Shown piece after piece: positions 35,160-49,500 of a DNA stretch of 64,000 nucleotides. The notes beneath the pieces were generated by a model that saw only the letters and a program-made list of their open reading frames with translations, did not search any database and was not told the origin of the DNA. Location of the stretch: positions 52,638 to 116,637 of the forward strand of contig NZ_JACYUG010000006.1 in the NCBI RefSeq assembly GCF_014841615.1, in the 5' to 3' direction. Positions within the stretch are counted from its first letter, which is position 1; each line of letters opens with the position of its first letter. The DNA is from Sphingomonas sp. CFBP 8760 (GTDB taxonomy: Bacteria; Pseudomonadota; Alphaproteobacteria; Sphingomonadales; Sphingomonadaceae). The position numbers were made by a program, and so were the translations under genes.

Positions 35160-35607
35160 GTGAAGCCGGATTGGCCGGTACCGGATTACCCAACGTCGTG
35201 CCGGCGCCAAAAGACACTGACGGTTTCACTGGCCAGCCGCGCCAGTGCAGGCGGCCTGCACCTGCCGGTCGACAGCACCGGGATCAGGATGATGGGCAAA
35301 GGCGAAGGGAAAACACGCAGGCACGGTGCTTCCTATCGCCGTCAATGGCGCAAGCCTGTCCTGAGCCAGTCGAAGGGTTCACCCGGGGATCGATGCTGAG
35401 GCACGGGCGATCCGGGCGATCGAGGTCACCACCAACGCGATTGATGACGCGGCGACGCTGCCGGATCTTCCGGCACAAATCCCGACGAACGAGCGCATCG
35501 CGATCATCGGCGGTGACGGCGCCTATGACACCGGGAAGTGCCGTGCGGCGATTGCACCACGGGGCGCCGACGCGGTCATTCCCGTCCGCCGCAATGGTCA
35601 GCCATGA
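35158..35607 (+). pseudogene. IS5-family transposase remnant, truncated and frameshifted
   Basis: Two frames together give an IS5-type transposase middle part. The first frame reads DWPVPDYPTSCRRQKTL, then HLPVDSTGIRMMGKGE and KHGASYRRQWRK-like sequence. After a break at about 35355 the second frame reads AIEVTTNAIDDA, LPAQIPTNERIAIIGGDGAYDT and GADAVIPVRRN before a stop. The N-terminal half is missing and a short repeat replaces the joint between the frames. DDE residues are partly visible (VDSTG and GDGAYDT). It cannot encode an active enzyme. The sequence TTGTGCAACAAAACC at 35709-35723 could be an old IS end. Confidence 0.8.
35355..35377 (+). repeat. short dispersed repeat (CGAAGTCGAAGG type), copy 2
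   Basis: CCTGTCCTGAGC then CAGTCGAAGGG replaces about nine bases of the transposase reading frame and causes the frameshift. It is related to the repeat at 35121-35159. Confidence 0.6.
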
Positions 35608-35733
35608 AAGTCCAATGCTCCTGGCGTCGATGCTCGCAACCAGGAACCCCGAACACCATCCGCGTTGCATGGAGCCCGACAATAAAGGCATTCCCATGCC
35701 GCGCTCCGGTTGTGCAACAAAACCAACAAACTC

Positions 35734-35940
35734 TCAGAACAACCCGTCGTCGAGCAGGTCGTCATCGTCCATGCCGGCCGGTTCGACATGGACCGTGTCC
35801 GGATCCCGGACCTCGGACAGGTCGATCGACACGGAGCCGTGCTTCGACAAGGACGATTTCAGGTCATCGCTGAATTGGGCCACCCGCTTGAGCAGCCCGT
35901 CATCGGCATGGTTGCCGATGCTTACGGGAAGGTTCGGCAT
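35734..35940 (-). CDS. candidate small acidic protein, unknown function
   Basis: This 68-residue frame has strongly GC-biased third positions, like the native genes, and ends in the acidic run GMDDDDLLDDGLF. No family was recognised and no clear ribosome site was seen. Its start lies 25 bases from a palindrome (35965-35995) that also faces a candidate plus-strand ORF. It could be a real small gene left beside the IS remnant. Confidence 0.4.
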   Translation of the reverse strand: MPNLPVSIGNHADDGLLKRVAQFSDDLKSSLSKHGSVSIDLSEVRDPDTVHVEPAGMDDDDLLDDGLF

Positions 35941-35964
35941 GATAGGGATGCGTGCTCTCGTTTC

Positions 35965-35995
35965 AGGATGTTTCGTTTCGTATACGGAACATCCT
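35965..35995. promoter_or_regulatory. palindrome between two candidate small divergent ORFs
   Basis: AGGATGTTTCGT pairs with ACGGAACATCCT with one G-T mismatch (12-base arms, seven-base spacer). It sits in the 69-base gap between the minus-strand ORF start at 35940 and the plus-strand ATG at 36010. This is the layout of an operator, though a stable RNA hairpin is also possible. Confidence 0.45.
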
Positions 35996-36009
35996 AAGAA
36001 GTGGTGACC

Positions 36010-36165
36010 ATGCAGGAACATCCGGGCAATGCCGCCGCAATTCCACGTCAGGCCATCAATGATCTGAAATTTTTCGTCATCATTTCAGAAATTTATGCAA
36101 TTGCCCCGGAATATGACATCTTTGTACGATGCAATTTTATTGAATGCCCGAGGTTCGATGCTTAA
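36010..36165 (+). CDS. candidate AT-rich small ORF, unknown function
   Basis: This 51-residue frame (MQEHPGNAAAIPRQ...) has AT-rich third positions unlike the rest of the window, with FFVIISEIYAIAPEYDIF in the middle. An AGTGGTG segment precedes the ATG. It may be imported DNA or chance; the AT-rich patch continues to about 36230. Confidence 0.2.
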   Translation: MQEHPGNAAAIPRQAINDLKFFVIISEIYAIAPEYDIFVRCNFIECPRFDA

Positions 36166-36355
36166 CGGCTTCGATCAAATACTCTAAATCAAAACGAGTA
36201 TCTTAATCGAAATCACCGATTGCCCGATATTTGCTGGTTGCCGGCGAAGTGGTTGTATTTTCAGGCACAAATGGCGCATCCGACCAGACGGCCGTCCACC
36301 GTGTCCGCCGTGACGGGCGCTACATTTGGCGGTAGGGCGCGGGCGGAGGCGAATG

Positions 36356-36718
36356 ATGGCTGGGATCACGGCACTGCAGCAACGGATGATCGAGATCGCG
36401 ACGCAGGGCGACGCGGCCTGGTTCGACGGGCATCCCGACAACCGGCTTCGCATCCGCAATGCCGTGGCCCGGGAATTCAGCGAGGATGTCGGCCCCGCGC
36501 CGGTGGGCATGTCGTGGCGGGCCATCGTGCTGGAAGCGCAGCCGGGGGTGCGCCTGCGCCAGCCGGTCGCGCTGCCGCTCCACATCGGCAACGATCTGGA
36601 CGATCACGACCTGTTCGCGCTGTTCATGCAGGCCGCCGGTCCCGAGGCCAGGGATATGATCCGTCAGCTTCGCGGCGTCAGGTTCCCCGGCAAGGTGGCG
36701 TCGGCAAGGGCCGGGTGA
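36356..36718 (+). CDS. small conserved-looking protein of unknown function
   Basis: The 120-residue soluble protein shows no recognised family. It has a mixed charge pattern (AREFSEDVGPAPVGMSW, GNDLDDHDLFALFMQAAG). The ATG at 36356 is chosen because GGAGG lies six bases upstream; the ATG at 36353 is too close. The GC-rich third positions mark it as native coding sequence. It stands alone between the disturbed region and the PEP-CTERM gene. Confidence 0.65.
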   Translation: MAGITALQQRMIEIATQGDAAWFDGHPDNRLRIRNAVAREFSEDVGPAPVGMSWRAIVLEAQPGVRLRQPVALPLHIGNDLDDHDLFALFMQAAGPEARDMIRQLRGVRFPGKVASARAG

Positions 36719-36965
36719 CCCGATGGCCGGGGACGCCGCCACGGCGCCTTTTCATCGACGGATAAACATAGGTCATCGATACGGATACGGCATCGCCCGT
36801 TTTGGGACGGACGCCTGATCTACATTAGAACGGACAGCGAACATCGGCCTTGCGACGACCGTCCCGCCGGCGTAGCGAAGCGCTCATAACGCCGGGTCCA
36901 TCCTCCGCCACGGAGGCCGATTCGAGCGACAAGGCGAGCAAATCGCCGGTTTTTGGGAAAGAGCG

Positions 36966-37133
36966 ATGCAGGCCGACGACGAGCGAACCTATTACGAGGC
37001 GCGTGCCGAATTGCAGCTGCGGCTGGCGGCGGCGACCGCCAACCCGGCGGTATGCGCCAGCCATTACGCCCTGGCGAACCTGTACCTCGAACTGGCCAAC
37101 AAGGCGGACGAAGGACTGAGCGAGGCGGCATAG
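36966..37133 (+). CDS. short sphingomonad-type protein (55 residues)
   Basis: The ATG at 36966 follows GGAAAGAG and the TAG ends at 37133. The product reads MQADDERTYYEARAELQLRL then AAATANPAVCASHYALANLY and a short tail. The YYEARAE...PAVCASHYALANLYL pattern resembles small single-domain helical proteins seen repeatedly in sphingomonads, from memory. The function is unknown. Confidence 0.7.
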   Translation: MQADDERTYYEARAELQLRLAAATANPAVCASHYALANLYLELANKADEGLSEAA

Positions 37134-37219
37134 GCGAACCGGCCGCTGCCGGACGAAGACCGGATCGGCACAACCCCCGGTTGCCCGGCGGCATGGCCGG
37201 GCGATCCCCAAGCGCGACA

Positions 37220-37239
37220 GGGGAGCATCGCCGCTCCCC
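37220..37239. terminator. stem-loop between two convergent genes
   Basis: GGGGAGC pairs with GCTCCCC over a six-base loop. It lies between the small plus-strand gene ending at 37133 and the minus-strand PEPxxWA-CTERM gene ending at 37265, so it could act on either transcript. No T-run. Confidence 0.45.
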
Positions 37240-37264
37240 CACCGAATTCAGACGCCCGCCGGGT

Positions 37265-38359
37265 TCAGACGAACGCGATGGCGGCGCGGCGACGGCGGCG
37301 AACGGCGGCACCGATCAGGGCGAAGCCGGTCAGCATCATCGCCCAGGTCGCGGGTTCCGGCACCGCCGACGCGACGATCGCGTCGGTGCCCGCGAACGTG
37401 CCCAGATGGACCTCGCCGTTCATGGCGAACGCCTTCACGGCGACGCTTCCCTCGATCGCGCTGGTGTTCGTCAACGTGGCGAGCGGCGCCAGGATCGACC
37501 CGTGCCACCCCTTCGTCGTGATCGACGTCGCCTGCGCGAAATTCCAGATCACCGTCTGGTTGAGCGCGGTCGCATTGATGTTGCCGCCCTGGACCAATGT
37601 ATCGCCCAGCACGTTCACGATCGTCGTCATGCCCGCCGGCAGACGGCCGAACAGGGCATCGAAATTGGCGTTCTGATCCTGAAACGCCGCGGCGGTCATG
37701 GTGAAGACCGCATAGCCGTCCGCCGCGCGCGCATAATCGAGCGCCGTCGTCGTCGCGGTGATGGTCGAGATCGAAGCGAGCGACGACAGCTGCATCGACA
37801 GGACGCCGAGGTCCTCGGCCAGCTTCGTCGTCTGCGCCGCGATGGTGGCGGCCAATCCGTTGCGCGGATCGGCCAGACCGGGGGTCAGCGTCAGATAGGG
37901 GGCGTCCTGCACCTGCCCGCCGGTCACGCCCGTGCCGTACTGGACGAGCTTGCTGCCACCGGGGTTGAAATTGGCGACATTGGCGGTGCCGCCGACCTGG
38001 ACGGTGCCGACGCCGTTCAGCGCCATGCCGGTCGCGTTCCCGCCGACCAGCGCCATCAGCGGCTCGCCGAGGTTGCGTTCGATGGTGAAGCCTTCGATGT
38101 TGCCGCCGACCGTCAGCTGCGGGCGCCCGCTCGCCCGATAGCCCTGGCTGCCGCCCTGCGCGACCACCGGCCGGCCTTTGACGTTGCCGCCGACGAACGC
38201 CTTGCCCTGGATATGCTGCTGCGTGTCCAGATCGCCCAGCACGATCAGGTTCAGTTCGCGCATCGCCTGCAAGCCATCGGCGGCATTGCCCTTGGCGATG
38301 GCGGTGGACGGCGAAACGGCGGCCATGGCGGCAGCGGCAAGCAACACGATGTGTCTCAC
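37265..38359 (-). CDS. choice-of-anchor A surface protein with PEPxxWA-CTERM signal
   Basis: The 364-residue product has a signal peptide (VLLAAAAMAAVSPSTAIAKG), a body with VGGNVKG, GGNIEG and VGGNATG repeats and a final GSVAVKAFAMNGEVHL typical of choice-of-anchor A domains, and a C-terminal VPEPATWAMMLTGFALIGAA followed by basic residues, the PEPxxWA-CTERM sorting signal. It is expected to be processed by an exosortase-type system and displayed on the surface. No exosortase gene is in the window. A GTG start at 38359 follows AGGGGGA. Confidence 0.85.
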   Translation of the reverse strand: MRHIVLLAAAAMAAVSPSTAIAKGNAADGLQAMRELNLIVLGDLDTQQHIQGKAFVGGNVKGRPVVAQGGSQGYRASGRPQLTVGGNIEGFTIERNLGEPLMALVGGNATGMALNGVGTVQVGGTANVANFNPGGSKLVQYGTGVTGGQVQDAPYLTLTPGLADPRNGLAATIAAQTTKLAEDLGVLSMQLSSLASISTITATTTALDYARAADGYAVFTMTAAAFQDQNANFDALFGRLPAGMTTIVNVLGDTLVQGGNINATALNQTVIWNFAQATSITTKGWHGSILAPLATLTNTSAIEGSVAVKAFAMNGEVHLGTFAGTDAIVASAVPEPATWAMMLTGFALIGAAVRRRRRAAIAFV

Positions 38360-38582
38360 GAAAAAAAGTCCCCCTGTCAGCACCCCTACCCTATCAGCGC
38401 CGCCAACGAAGCGCAGCGCCGTTCCCCCGGGTGGAGCGTCCTGATCCGAGACAGGTAGCCGGCAACGCGCTGCGGGTACAGGCCATCGCCGCGCGCACCG
38501 CCTGTTCGACACCCGACGCCCGCATCGTCGTGGCGCGGGCCGAAAGCGGTCGACCGGCGTTGTAGCGGTCAGGGAGAAGACC

Positions 38583-38840
38583 ATGCGCCCATCACCGTTT
38601 CTGGACGATCCGCGCGACAAGATGCGGCGTCACATCGCCGAAGCCGTCGCCTCCCCGATCGAGGCGGTCAGGGCGATCCATATCCGGGCGGCGGAGCATC
38701 AGGCCGCGCTGGCCAGGGCCAGCGGGCTGGACGATGCCGCGGCCCCGCGCCGACCCGATCCCGGCCGGCGTGGCATCCGGGGCCTGCTGTCGTGGCTGCG
38801 CACCGGCTGGGTGCGGCTGATCCGGCGGCGTGCCGGGTGA
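38583..38840 (+). CDS. small basic protein of unknown function
   Basis: The 85-residue product starts after an AGGGAGAAG site. It has a helical segment (AEAVASPIEAVRAIHIRAAEHQAALA) and a basic, possibly amphipathic C-terminus (GLLSWLRTGWVRLIRRR). No family was recognised. It stands alone. Confidence 0.6.
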   Translation: MRPSPFLDDPRDKMRRHIAEAVASPIEAVRAIHIRAAEHQAALARASGLDDAAAPRRPDPGRRGIRGLLSWLRTGWVRLIRRRAG

Positions 38841-38899
38841 CGTAACGGCGACTGTCAGCCGATATTCTATAGGCGGCATGGACCCGCGATGGCCGCGAG

Positions 38900-38925
38900 A
38901 CCAACATGGACAACCAACATGGACA
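38900..38925 (+). repeat. 13-base tandem repeat upstream of the SMR gene
   Basis: ACCAACATGGACA occurs twice head-to-tail, about 100 bases before the SMR transporter start, in a region otherwise without features. Each unit holds an ATG, but neither begins a gene. Confidence 0.7.
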
Positions 38926-39024
38926 GGCGCCCGATCACCGTCTATCGAGCCGCGCATCGTGCGCGCCTCTTACGGGTTTCCGGTCGCCACGTTTTCCACC
39001 GAGCCCGCAAGCAGGAGGTGCCGC

Positions 39025-39345
39025 ATGGCGTGGCTCATCCTCGGCATTGCCGTGATTACCGAAATCGTCTGGGCGCTGAGCCTGAAATGGGCCGCGATGC
39101 AGGGCACGCTGCTCGCCTCGGCCGTGCCGGTCACGCTCAGTTTCGTGAACATGGGCCTCCTGGCGCTCGCGATGCGCGGGCTGCCGGCGGGCACCGCCTA
39201 TGCGGTATGGACCGGGCTGGGCGCGGTGGGGGTGACGGTGTTCGGCGTCGTGCTGTTCGGCGAGAAGCTGAACCCGACCCAGATGGCCTTCATCGCGCTC
39301 ATCATCGTCGGAGTGGCGGGTACCAAGTTCTTCGCCACCGCCTGA
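39025..39345 (+). CDS. SMR family efflux protein (SugE/Gdx-like)
   Basis: The 106-residue product has four membrane helices and the SugE/Gdx pattern: EIVWALSLKWA with the conserved Glu, GLPAGTAYAVWTGLGAVGVT, and FGEKLNPTQMAFIALIIVGVAG. Gdx members export guanidinium ion; some export quaternary ammonium. An AGGAGG site lies six bases before the ATG. No guanidine riboswitch was recognised upstream. Confidence 0.88.
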   Translation: MAWLILGIAVITEIVWALSLKWAAMQGTLLASAVPVTLSFVNMGLLALAMRGLPAGTAYAVWTGLGAVGVTVFGVVLFGEKLNPTQMAFIALIIVGVAGTKFFATA

Positions 39346-39462
39346 CCACCCGCCCCGCTACCGGGTCGAATTGGCCAACCCACATCGATTACCACTGGCC
39401 GCCCACGGCGCGACTTGGTAGGATCGGGACGTTGGACGAAGAGACGACAGGGGATGCCACCG

Positions 39463-43817
<4,355 letters not shown>

Positions 43818-43830
43818 AGCCTCCATAACG

Positions 43831-43948
43831 CCGTCATTGCGAGCCTAGCGAAGCAATCCAGGGCGTCCTGATCCGGCGCTGGATCGCTTCGCTACGCTCG
43901 CAATGACGGACCTTCGGTTCGACCCGATATCATCGATCCCAGTTTCCC
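43831..43948. repeat. palindromic repeat with conserved tail, copy A
   Basis: CCGTCATTGCGAGC...GCAATCCAG is mirrored as CTGGATCGCTTC...GCAATGACGG (arms at 43831-43861 and 43879-43909), separated by 17 bases. A tail follows, GGTTCGACCCGATATCATCG, that recurs after copies B and C. It lies between the convergent GH2 and GH92 genes. Confidence 0.9.
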
Positions 43949-44035
43949 GCCCTCATCCTTCCGGCCCTGCGCCTCCCTCTTTTCACCGGATAGGGAACAG
44001 ACAACGGAGCCGGCGAAAGGGCGCGACCCGTTCCG

Positions 44036-46216
44036 TCAATCCGCCCGCAGCCACCCCGTCGGTTTCGCCGCCAGCGTCAGCTCCAGCGTGCCGCCCGCCA
44101 CGATATCCGCCTGCCGCACGAACGGCGTCGTCAGGGCGCGCCCGTTCAGCCGGGCGGCGGCGATGTAGATGCGCCCCGGTTTCCAGTTGCGCGCCACGAT
44201 CGCGAAGGTGCGGCCGTCCTCCAGCGTGATGACGCTGCGCGGCTGGTGCGGCGCATGAAGATAGAACAGGTCGGTGGTCAGCCTGGGGAACAGGCCGATC
44301 CGGTTGAAAACATAGTGCGAACTCATCGCGCCATTGTCCTCGTCGCCCGGATAGGCATCGGCGGTGAAGCGGCGGAAGATGCGGTCCGCCCAGTAACTCG
44401 CCAGATCGGGGCGGCCGACCTCGCTGAACAGCCACGGCGTCGCGAAGCTGGGTTCGTTGGTGATGTCGATCAGGTTGGCGTCGAGCGCATGGCGCAACCG
44501 GTCGGTGAAGCGCGCGCGGCCGCCCATCGCCGCGACCATCCCCGGCAGGTCGTGCAGCATCGTGTAGGAATAGACCCAGGCGGTGCCCTCGTAGAACCCG
44601 ACATTGTCGTATTTCTTGCCGTCCCACCCGATCTTGGGATCGAGCGGCTGGAACCGGCCGTCCGGGTAGCGCGGAATGATGAAACCGGCATAGCCGTCGC
44701 TGCTCGCCGCCGGATTCCACACCTTGCGCCAGCTGGCCGAACGCGTGGCCAGCAGGGCGGCCTCCGCCGGCCGCCCCGCCGCCGCCGCCAGCCTGCCCGC
44801 ATAGAAATCGTTGAGCGCGAAGGCCGGCGTCGACGATCCCGATTTCGCGCGCTGGTTGTCCGGTTCCGGGCTGCGATCGCCCACCGCGAACCAGCCGTCG
44901 ATCAGGTAACGCGGGCGGCGTTCCTCGAACGCGTTGTGCAGCGCGACCGCCGCCGCCGCCTTCCAGTCGACCCCCGGCACGCCGCGGATCAACCCTTCAC
45001 CCAGCACATTGTCGACCTCGTCCCCGCCCTGCCCGACATGATAGTTGCGGCCCGCGATGAACGCGGTGTGCGCCGCGCCATATTTGCGGAAGGTCGACAC
45101 GATCGACGCGACGTTGCCGGCATAGACACTGGGGCGCAGCAGCGACATCAGCGGAAAGCCGGTGTGGTACGTGTCCCACAGCGTATAGTAATCGTCCCAG
45201 TGCGGCGTCGCGCGATCCGCGACCGGCTGATCGTGGGTACGATCACGCGGCTGGATCGCGCTGTGATACAGCGCGGTGTAGAACCGGCGCTTGTCCGCCT
45301 GGCCGACGCCGTCGATCGTCACGCGCGCCAGTTCGCGGTTCCACGCGGCGCGGGTGCCGGCCTGCACCCCCTCGAAATCGAAGCCGGGGATATCCTGATC
45401 CAGCAGTTCCGCTGCGCGCTGCGCGCTGGTGAAGGACACCGCCACCTTCATCATCACCGGCTTGCCCCCGGTCGTGTCGAACTGCCACCATGCCGCCAGT
45501 TTCGTGTCGGCGGGGGTCGCGCCATCGGTGGCGCCGGCCCGCACCGTGTCGCCGGTGCGTAGGCCCCAGCGCGTCGGCGCGCGGTCCAGCTGCGCGACGA
45601 ACCAGATGTCGGTGCGCGCCGGGTTCCAGTAATCCTTCGTCCGCACCCGCGCGACGATCCGGCCCTTCACCGGATCGATCGTCACATCGGCGCCGTCGCT
45701 GGCCAGCTCGCCGCGAATCTTGCGGGTGATGTCGAACACCATCGTCGCGGGCGCGCCGGCGGGATAGGCGAAGCGGTACAGCGCGGCATTCTCCGCCGGG
45801 GTCACTTCCGCCCGGATGTTCCAGCGGGTCAGCGTGACGGCATAGCCATCCGCGCGGGCGCGCTCGTCCGCCTTGGCCGACAGATGCGCCGGCTCGTCCA
45901 GCAACGGCTCGCCCGTCTGTGGCGAGATCAGGAACGTGCCATAGGTCGTCCGCCCGCCCGACCCTTGCGTGTGCAGTTGCGCAAAGCCGCTGAGCGGCGC
46001 GTCGCGATCATAGCCGGCATTGCTGCCGATCAGCGTTTCCGGGCTGGGGTGGATCGATCCCGCCGGCCGGGTCGGACCGGGGATGGTGTCGCCCTGATCG
46101 TCGTTGCCGGTGCCGATCAGCGGATCGACCTGCATCCAGCGCGGCTCGACCCGCTGCGCCGACCCCGATGCCGATATCAGCACTGCCGCCACGACGGATT
46201 TGCAGAGGTGCGGCAT
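44036..46216 (-). CDS. glycoside hydrolase family 92 alpha-mannosidase-like protein
   Basis: The 726-residue product begins with a short signal peptide and has GH92 segments: VDPLIGTGNDDQGDTIPGPT, HTQGSGGRTTYGTF, DYYTLWDTYHTGFPLMSL, and GDEDNGAMSSHYVFNRIGLFP near the C-terminus (conserved catalytic area). GH92 enzymes are exo-alpha-mannosidases acting on N-glycans, yeast mannan and related glycans in the periplasm or at the surface. A GGAG site precedes the ATG. It follows the TonB-dependent receptor on the minus strand. Confidence 0.88.
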   Translation of the reverse strand: MPHLCKSVVAAVLISASGSAQRVEPRWMQVDPLIGTGNDDQGDTIPGPTRPAGSIHPSPETLIGSNAGYDRDAPLSGFAQLHTQGSGGRTTYGTFLISPQTGEPLLDEPAHLSAKADERARADGYAVTLTRWNIRAEVTPAENAALYRFAYPAGAPATMVFDITRKIRGELASDGADVTIDPVKGRIVARVRTKDYWNPARTDIWFVAQLDRAPTRWGLRTGDTVRAGATDGATPADTKLAAWWQFDTTGGKPVMMKVAVSFTSAQRAAELLDQDIPGFDFEGVQAGTRAAWNRELARVTIDGVGQADKRRFYTALYHSAIQPRDRTHDQPVADRATPHWDDYYTLWDTYHTGFPLMSLLRPSVYAGNVASIVSTFRKYGAAHTAFIAGRNYHVGQGGDEVDNVLGEGLIRGVPGVDWKAAAAVALHNAFEERRPRYLIDGWFAVGDRSPEPDNQRAKSGSSTPAFALNDFYAGRLAAAAGRPAEAALLATRSASWRKVWNPAASSDGYAGFIIPRYPDGRFQPLDPKIGWDGKKYDNVGFYEGTAWVYSYTMLHDLPGMVAAMGGRARFTDRLRHALDANLIDITNEPSFATPWLFSEVGRPDLASYWADRIFRRFTADAYPGDEDNGAMSSHYVFNRIGLFPRLTTDLFYLHAPHQPRSVITLEDGRTFAIVARNWKPGRIYIAAARLNGRALTTPFVRQADIVAGGTLELTLAAKPTGWLRAD

Positions 46217-46540
46217 CGTGGCGTTCTCCCGGTGTCGTCCGGCGCTGACGGCCGGTCGTTGTCCGCTCGACGTAGCGCGGGGGCGATGGCATGACCAGCC
46301 TGAACGAACCACTCGCGGCGAAAGTGGTCGCCCAATCATCGAGAAGTTCCCCGTGATCGCGCGCGGCACCGCATATGGCGCGGTCGATCTGTCGTGCCGC
46401 CTGATCCCGGCGTGATCCCGAACCGGATCGAGTTGGTGTCCGACCGGACGCCCGCCCGCGCTACGGCGCCGCCCGCTGATACGGGAACGGCGCCCGCCCG
46501 TGACCAGGAAGGCGCCGCAAGGTGGGGAAGACGGGAGGGA
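46217..46540. other. 324-base gap between the receptor and GH92 genes
   Basis: No gene-like frame with a ribosome site was seen. Several GGCGCC-containing short repeats occur near 46470-46520. It may hold a separate GH92 promoter or an attenuator between the two minus-strand genes. Confidence 0.5.
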
Positions 46541-49500
46541 TCAGAAGGTCGTGCGCACCGTCGCGGTGAAGGTGCGGCCGTCATAATCCGCGCGGCGGAT
46601 CAGGCGTTCGTCGTTCTCGTATTCGATCCGGGTGGCGTTGGTCAGGTTGTACGCATCGAACGACAGCGAGATGCGCTCGTTGATGTTGTACGATGCCGAC
46701 AGATCGATCTGCCCGCGCGCGCGCACCGATCGCGCCGCGCCGGTCACCGTGCCGGCCGCCGCCAGATCATATTTGCTGCGCACGTTGTAGACCAGGCGCA
46801 GGCCGTAATCGCCGGTTTCGTAATAACCGATCACGTTGGCATTGTGCTTCGACACGCCCGGCAGCGTCGCCTGCTGTCCGTTGGCGCCCCGGCCGCTGAT
46901 GTCGGTGAAGGCATAGTTGAACCCGCCGCCGAAGTGGCTGAGGAAGCCGGGCAGGAAATCAAGCGACTGTTGCAGGTTGAACTCCAGCCCGCGCACCGTG
47001 ACGGTGTTCTCCTGGTTCACGAAACCGGATGCGGCGACGATGAACGGCGTCGGCACCGGTCCGCCGGTGTAGATCAGGCTGCTCTGGCACAGGTCGCCGT
47101 TGACGGTCAGCGTCCCCAGCCCCAGCGTGGTGGCGTTCGCCGGGCACAGCCGGCGCGGATCGTTGATCGACGCGATCAGCCCGGTGATCCGCTTCTGGAA
47201 CCCCGCCAGCGAGATGATGCCGTTGGGCCGGTTGTACCATTCCACCGACAGGTCGAGCGAGGTCGAGTCGTACGGCTTCAGATCGGGATTGCCGAGCGTG
47301 ACCGAATAGACGCCGTTGACCGGGTTGCCGACGATCGTCGCGGGCGTGAACTGGCGCGGCTGCGGGCGGACATAGGTCTTGTACGCCGCCCCGCGCACCA
47401 GCAGCTTGTCGGAAATGTCGGCGACCGCGATGAACGACGGCAGCAGCTTGCCATAGGTGCGGGTGTAGTTCGTCTCGCGGAAATCGGCGGGCGACCCGAC
47501 CGTGCCGGTCAGCGAGATGCGGTTGAGCGCATCGATCGAATTGCGCGCCTGTTCGTACCGCAGCCCGCCATTGCCGCGGATGCGGAGGCCGGCGATCGTC
47601 ACCTCGTACTTCGCCTGCGCATAGCCGGCCGCGATGTCGGTCTGGTTGGAGAAGTTGAACAGCGAATAGGCGTTGTCGTTGTACCGGATGTTGAAGCCCA
47701 GCGGCGACAGCGCCCCGCCCGGATACAGCGTCACCGGCAACAGCTTGTCGAGCGCATAGTCGAACCGCGTCGACTGCCAGTTGGCGCTGGTGGTGCCCGC
47801 CTTGCCGCCGAAGAAGCCGTCGATACCAGGCGATTCCTCCAGGAAGCTGCCGTCGATATTCTGGGTCTGGATGCCGAACGCCTGGGTGCGATAGCCTTCG
47901 GACACGTATTTGTTGTGCTCGAAGCGGAAACCGACCTGGATGCCGGTCAGCACGCTGTTGTCGAAGCTGCGCTCCGCATCCCATTGATAGGCCAGCAGGT
48001 CGTTCTGCGCATAGCTTTGCGTGCCGGTCACCTGCAGGCGCTGGCGACGGTTGGCGACGACGGTCGAGTCGTAGAATTGCGTGGGATCGGCCACCCCGCC
48101 CCAGAACCAGCCGGTCGGCGACAGGCTGGATACCGCCGGGGTCGGCGCCAGCGAGTAGAACAGGTCGCCGATCTCGCCCGCGCCGGTGCGGATCGATCCG
48201 CTGACGCCGTTGCCCGCCGCGGTCTGGATGCGGTCGAAATCGATCGACGTCTCCTCCGACCGGTTGTTGGCGCGCGACGCGGTCAGCACCGAGGTGAGGC
48301 GCCAGTCGTCGTCGCTCCATTCGCCCTTCAGGTTCACGCCCCACGCCTTCTGCCGCAGCGACAGGCGCCGGGTCGACATGCGCGTGTCGGGGTTGGTAAA
48401 GTCGTAATCGGTCACCACGTAACGTCCGTCATCCAGCTGCACCGGGCTGCTGCGCGGGGTGACGACGCTGGCCGCGTTGTTATCGACGATCGAGAAATAC
48501 TGCATCGTCTTGGGCAGCTTGCGATCGGTGTAGAAGCCGGTCAGGCCGATCCGCGTATTGCTGTCGGGCTTCCATTCGGCGCCCGCCGCGCCGGTGTAGA
48601 GATTGCCGTCATTGTCGCGCGAATACTGGCGCAGCTGCGAATTGTAGAGGACGCCGTTGGTGGTCGTGGTGCCGGTGCACGACGGGCAGGCGGTCGACCG
48701 CGCATAGTAACTGCCCAGGGCGCCGGCATTGGCCTGCGCCTGTGCGGCGGTGAAGGCGGAATAGGTGTTGAACTGCACCGTATCGCGCCGGAAATTCTCG
48801 CGCTTGTAGGTCGCGACGCCGAACACCGCGAACTTCTCGGAGAAGATGTGGTTGTAGCCGACCGTGGCGGCCGGCGCGAACTTGTCGCCCAGCTGGTTGT
48901 ATTCCATCGCCAGCTTGGCGAAGCCGCCTTCCTTGCGACTCAGCGCGGGGGCGATCTGCAGGTCGACATTGCCCGACAGGCCGCCCGACTGCGCGCTGGC
49001 CAGCGGCGATTTGTCGACGATGATCGCGCTGAAGATGTCGGCGTTGAACGCGCCCAGCGGTGCCGCCTCGGTCAGGATCGGCTCGGCGAAGGCGACGCCG
49101 TTCAGCGTCAGGCGGGCATATTCGCCGGGCAAGCCGCGCAGGTTGATGGTGGCGTTGCGCCCCTCCGCCTCGCGGTTGATCTGGACGCCGGGGACGCGCT
49201 GCAACGCCTCGCCGACGTTCAGGTCCGGAAAGCGGCCCAGCCCGTCCGACGAGATGCCGTCGGTGATCGCGACCTCGTTGCGCTTGGATCGGATCGCGTC
49301 GGTATAGCTCTGGCGGAATCCGGTGATGACGATGTCGGCGCCCGGTGCGGCGCCCTCTTCGGGCAGCGACCGGGGATCGGCGGCGGTCGTCTGGTCCGGA
49401 TTGGCGGGCGTCGCGACGGTCGGCGTGGCAGGATTGGCCGGCACGGTGTCGGTCGGCATGGTGTCGGCCGGGGCCGGAGCGGGAGTGGCGGCTGCGGGAT

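Noticed and set aside
29482..36300. Genomic island inserted at tRNA-Arg
   Set aside because: No direct repeat of the tRNA 3' end was seen downstream and no integrase is present; only the 35.1-36.3 kb patch looks foreign.
38841..39024. Possible guanidine riboswitch upstream of the SMR exporter
   Set aside because: The two ACGR-loop hairpins of the guanidine-II class were not found; only short imperfect hairpins and a 13-base tandem repeat are present.
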